From: Pseudomonadota bacterium | Lineage (GTDB): Bacteria > Pseudomonadota > Gammaproteobacteria > Steroidobacterales > Steroidobacteraceae | DNA: 5,965 nt | Direction of reading: 5' to 3' | Assembly: GCA_021850555.1 (NCBI GenBank) | Contig: JAJZLX010000504.1 | Coordinates: 1 to 5,965, forward strand | The notes under the pieces: model-generated | What the model saw: the letters and a program-made list of their open reading frames with translations, nothing else | Told to the model about the DNA's origin: nothing | The model's database searches: none | Made by a program: the position numbers and the translations under genes | In this document: piece after piece, positions 5,471-5,965 of the stretch | Numbering within the stretch: position 1 is the first letter of the stretch | How the letters are laid out: every line of letters starts with the position of its first letter

Positions 5471-5965
5471 GGGCTGGTTGCTCCTCGAGGCCACTTTTCC
5501 ACCTCGATCAGGCAGGAATTTGGGGCAGAGGCCGAGGTTTTCTCCGTCATGTGACGCTTGGGCGTCAGGATGTTGATGCAGCCGCCGATGTCGGGCGAAG
5601 CGCCCGATGGCCCTGTGGGCTCGTATTCCGCGGATGAGCCGTACGCGTGCACTACCCCCGGCAGCAGCCGCTCGGTGAGCACCGCGGCGCAGATCACCGC
5701 GCCGCGGTCGTTGTAGAGCTTGACCAGATCGTGCTGGGCGATGCCGCGTGCGCGGGCATCGGCACAATTCAAGCGCGCGATCCAGTAATAATGCCCGCCG
5801 ATCAATACGCGATGATCGGCGATATCGTTGGTGGCACCGTCCTTGCCGTCGCTCTGGGTGTGGAAGCTGAAGCGCGGGTGGGGAGAAATCAATTGCAGCG
5901 GGTAACGCGCATAAAGCGCCGCCGTACGCCGGCCTTCCCATGAGGGAATATAGATATTGAGGGGC
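5467..5965 (-). CDS. Molybdopterin (bis-MGD) oxidoreductase large subunit, C-terminal part (cut by right edge)
   Basis: The frame is open to the right edge; 165 residues and the stop are present. They form the C-terminal molybdopterin-dinucleotide-binding domain of the DMSO reductase family. YPLQLISPHPRFSFHTQSDG (21-40 of the visible part) is the domain's opening strand and cofactor-contact segment. LNCADARARGIAQHDLVKLYNDRGAV (65-90) is the conserved A-x-x-RGI-x-x-x-D-x-V element, TERLLPGVVHAY follows, and GGCINILTP (127-135) with APNSCLIEVEKW (147-158) ends the protein. The ending matches my recollection of pyrogallol transhydroxylase-type large subunits more closely than nitrate or formate enzymes. 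Such enzymes hydroxylate, dehydroxylate or transhydroxylate polyphenols at a molybdenum or tungsten centre. A TTG at 5892 could be mistaken for a start, but conserved sequence continues upstream of it, so this is a gene end. The operon promoter lies outside the window. Confidence 0.92.
   Translation of the reverse strand, partial: PLNIYIPSWEGRRTAALYARYPLQLISPHPRFSFHTQSDGKDGATNDIADHRVLIGGHYYWIARLNCADARARGIAQHDLVKLYNDRGAVICAAVLTERLLPGVVHAYGSSAEYEPTGPSGASPDIGGCINILTPKRHMTEKTSASAPNSCLIEVEKWPRGATSP
5481..5485 (-). promoter_or_regulatory. Ribosome binding site of the Fe-S subunit gene
   Basis: AGGAG on the minus strand lies 10 nt before the ATG at 5470, inside the end of the large-subunit gene. 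With the ATGA stop-start overlap it fixes the start and indicates translational coupling of the two subunits. Confidence 0.6.

Noticed and set aside
5467..5892. Stand-alone 141-residue protein starting at TTG 5892
   Set aside because: Conserved domain sequence (YPLQLISPHPRF) continues upstream of that TTG in the same frame to the window edge, so this is the end of a larger gene.
5471..5941. In-frame N-terminal extension of the Fe-S subunit to 439 residues
   Set aside because: The extension overlaps the conserved large-subunit C-terminus in another frame and has no recognisable sequence. The AGGAG site and ATGA overlap favour the start at 5470.

Overview
The window looks like a GC-rich proteobacterial chromosome segment, from a catabolic or accessory-metabolism region. 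The reasons are high GC at third codon positions, dense gene packing, two LysR-type regulators and a molybdenum oxidoreductase linked to a transporter. An alpha- or betaproteobacterium is likely, but the lineage cannot be fixed from the sequence alone. No RNA gene, IS element, CRISPR array or phage gene is visible.

Layout from left to right. (1) At 2-841 on the minus strand is the N-terminal 280 residues of a thiamine-diphosphate (ThDP) enzyme of the acetolactate-synthase-like superfamily; it is cut by the left edge. (2) A 168-bp divergent control region (842-1009) has an AT-rich half with two related palindromes, one of them a textbook LysR-type T-N11-A site, and a consensus-like -10 hexamer between them. 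(3) At 1010-1897 on the plus strand is a LysR-family regulator, divergent from the ThDP gene and the obvious candidate to control it. (4) A short convergent gap (1898-2139) holds a GC-rich hairpin just past the transporter stop. (5) From the right edge leftwards on the minus strand runs a probable operon: the C-terminal 165 residues of a molybdopterin (bis-MGD) oxidoreductase large subunit, a 282-residue iron-sulfur small subunit overlapping it by an ATGA junction, a second LysR regulator 29 nt downstream, and an MFS transporter 47 nt further on.

The most informative pair is the molybdoenzyme. The small subunit has a two-part build: a ferredoxin-like Fe-S region followed by a beta-rich transthyretin/Cna-B-like domain. 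Together with the sequence of the large-subunit C-terminus, this resembles pyrogallol-phloroglucinol transhydroxylase and its relatives, such as resorcinol hydroxylase and catechol dehydroxylases, within the DMSO reductase family. The cluster therefore plausibly imports a small organic acid or aromatic compound (MFS), hydroxylates or dehydroxylates it in the cytoplasm (Mo enzyme) and controls this with a co-transcribed LysR protein. The divergent ThDP enzyme may or may not belong to the same pathway.

The most unusual observation is the cysteine pattern of the small subunit. It retains eight Fe-S-region cysteines that form exactly two complete [4Fe-4S] ligand sets under the usual pseudo-symmetric scheme. 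Every ligand of the other two sets is replaced, which predicts a two-cluster electron-transfer subunit.
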